Source of the DNA: Myxococcota bacterium
GTDB taxonomy: Bacteria > Myxococcota > B64-G9
DNA: 64,000 bases
Reading direction: 5' to 3'
Assembly: GCA_022710975.1 (NCBI GenBank)
Contig: JAKLGA010000003.1
Location: forward strand, 62,001-126,000
The notes beneath the pieces were generated by a model, which worked only from the letters and a program-made list of their open reading frames with translations, was not told the DNA's origin and searched no databases. Positions 63,157 through 64,000 of the stretch are shown here, piece by piece; position 1 is the stretch's first letter; every line of letters starts with the position of its first letter. The position numbers and the translations under genes were made by a program.

Positions 63157-64000
63157 ACCCCGCGCTCCTCGTCCGTGAGCTCGCGGCCGAAGCTCTGGCG
63201 CACCAGATCGCGCCGGCGGCCCCTGTAGGTGCCGAGCGCCCGCTCGCGCGCCACCGCGCGCTGCAGCAGTTTCATCATCTTCATGCTCTGCGGCTCGTCC
63301 CGGTAGAAGGTCTCCCAGGCCAGGTGGTAGAGCTCCTGCAGCCGGGCCGGGCTCATGTGCTTGGGCTGGAAGACCACCTCGCCGGCCGTGTAGCGATCCC
63401 AGTCGTCGCTCAGGATGCGCTTCTGCTTGCGCAGATCGTCCCGGCACTTGGTGTGCGGGAAGGGGGTCAGCACGGTGAACTCGGCCAGATCCAGATCGAT
63501 CTCCAGCAGGAAGTCGATCAGCCGGCGGATGGAGTCCTCGGTCTGATCGTCCAGGCCGAGCAGGACGGTGCCCTCCACGGCGATGCCGTGGTCGTGGTAG
63601 CGCTTGACCCGCTGCCTGATGAAGTCGGAGGTGTCGAACACCGCCTGGTAGACGTACCAGGCCCCGGCCTGGGCGGCCAGCGCCAGGACCTCGTCGTCGT
63701 CCTCGATGGTGTGGCTGCACCAGGTCTTCTTGAACGGGATCATGGTACGGAACAGCTCCTTCTCCCACTCCTTGTCCTGGGCGAGGGAGTTGTCCACCAC
63801 GAACAGCCGCCCGTTGGGGATGGCGGCCAGCTCCTCGGCCACCCGCGCCATGGGCCGCGGGCGGAAGCTGCGCCCGCCCAGGTAGGCCACCGCGCACGGG
63901 TAGCACTTGAAGCGGCAGCCGCGCGAGGCGTGGAAGAGATCCACCATGCGCACGCCCTTGTGGTGGTACAGCTCGTCCCGGAGGATCGACCGCCGGGCCG
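63153..64000 (-). CDS. Radical SAM enzyme (B12-type subgroup), 5' end outside window
   Basis: At least 282 codons are visible and the frame stays open to the right edge; the internal GTG at 63953 is not the true start. The cluster motif is CRFKCYPC (CxxxCxxC) in SRGCRFKCYPCAVAY near 63897-63925, followed by FVVDNSLAQD, EGTVLLGLDDQTEDSIRRL and FTVLTPFPHTKCRDDL. This resembles the catalytic half of B12-binding radical SAM proteins. The N-terminal part, including any cobalamin domain, is not visible. It is a second tailoring candidate for the nearby lipid locus. Confidence 0.83.
   Translation of the reverse strand, partial: ARRSILRDELYHHKGVRMVDLFHASRGCRFKCYPCAVAYLGGRSFRPRPMARVAEELAAIPNGRLFVVDNSLAQDKEWEKELFRTMIPFKKTWCSHTIEDDDEVLALAAQAGAWYVYQAVFDTSDFIRQRVKRYHDHGIAVEGTVLLGLDDQTEDSIRRLIDFLLEIDLDLAEFTVLTPFPHTKCRDDLRKQKRILSDDWDRYTAGEVVFQPKHMSPARLQELYHLAWETFYRDEPQSMKMMKLLQRAVARERALGTYRGRRRDLVRQSFGRELTDEERGV

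Overview
The window is very GC-rich (third codon positions are almost all G or C), densely coding, and carries many short 4-nt gene overlaps. It is rich in lipoproteins with acidic Asp/Gly/Gln linkers, Cys-rich CGPDGCGGSC repeats, a TPR-bearing Ser/Thr kinase, beta-propeller surface proteins and a VWA protein. This mix is typical of Myxococcota or nearby deltaproteobacterial lineages. That placement is inference; there is no rRNA or other phylogenetic marker here. I see no tRNA, rRNA, CRISPR array, prophage or transposase gene. Layout. (1) 1-9610, minus strand: a Cys-rich repeat lipoprotein cut by the window edge, a 1511-aa secreted HEAT/propeller/transglutaminase/TPR protein, and a 1066-aa beta-propeller lipoprotein followed by a strong intrinsic terminator. 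(2) 9783-12959, minus strand: a three-gene overlapping operon of a GH35-like barrel that seems to lack catalytic residues, an unknown protein and galactokinase. (3) 13040-18843: an FAD oxidoreductase, a GyrI-like protein, a tightly overlapped phoB-phoR-phoU set without Pst transporter genes, and a lipoprotein. (4) 18847-42439: a mosaic of mostly single genes for envelope and signalling functions (TPR kinase, VWA protein, alpha/beta hydrolase, trypsin-like protease, ABC-F ATPase with a spermidine-synthase-like enzyme, metallophosphoesterase, RanBP2-type zinc-ribbon membrane protein, C45-type peptidase, HExxH metallopeptidase). Four copies of a REP-like dispersed repeat sit in its intergenic gaps and at its right edge. 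(5) 42479-64000: a biosynthetic locus. Minus-strand genes read ACP, KS-CLF fusion, B12/radical-SAM enzyme, NodB deacetylase-methyltransferase fusion, LuxR regulator, MIO-type aromatic amino acid lyase, fatty-acid-kinase fusion (FakA plus DegV/FakB), GT2 glycosyltransferase, MMPL exporter-methyltransferase fusion, LpxL-type acyltransferase, and a membrane-anchored RelA/SpoT-type synthetase. Divergently, plus-strand genes encode a FabZ-like dehydratase, FabG, a LolA-like carrier and two lipoproteins. A second radical-SAM gene runs off the right edge. The locus in (5) is the most interesting part. Its parts list matches aryl-polyene/flexirubin type II polyketide lipids: an aromatic starter from the lyase; elongation by KS-CLF, ACP, FabG and FabZ; transfer to lipid by the acyltransferase; glycosylation and methylation; and export by MMPL and LolA-like proteins. 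Several proteins that are normally separate are fused here. The operon also includes a fatty acid kinase fusion, a B12/radical-SAM enzyme and a predicted membrane (p)ppGpp synthetase, which are not standard members of such clusters. A dedicated starter-activating ligase is not in the window and may lie beyond position 64000.
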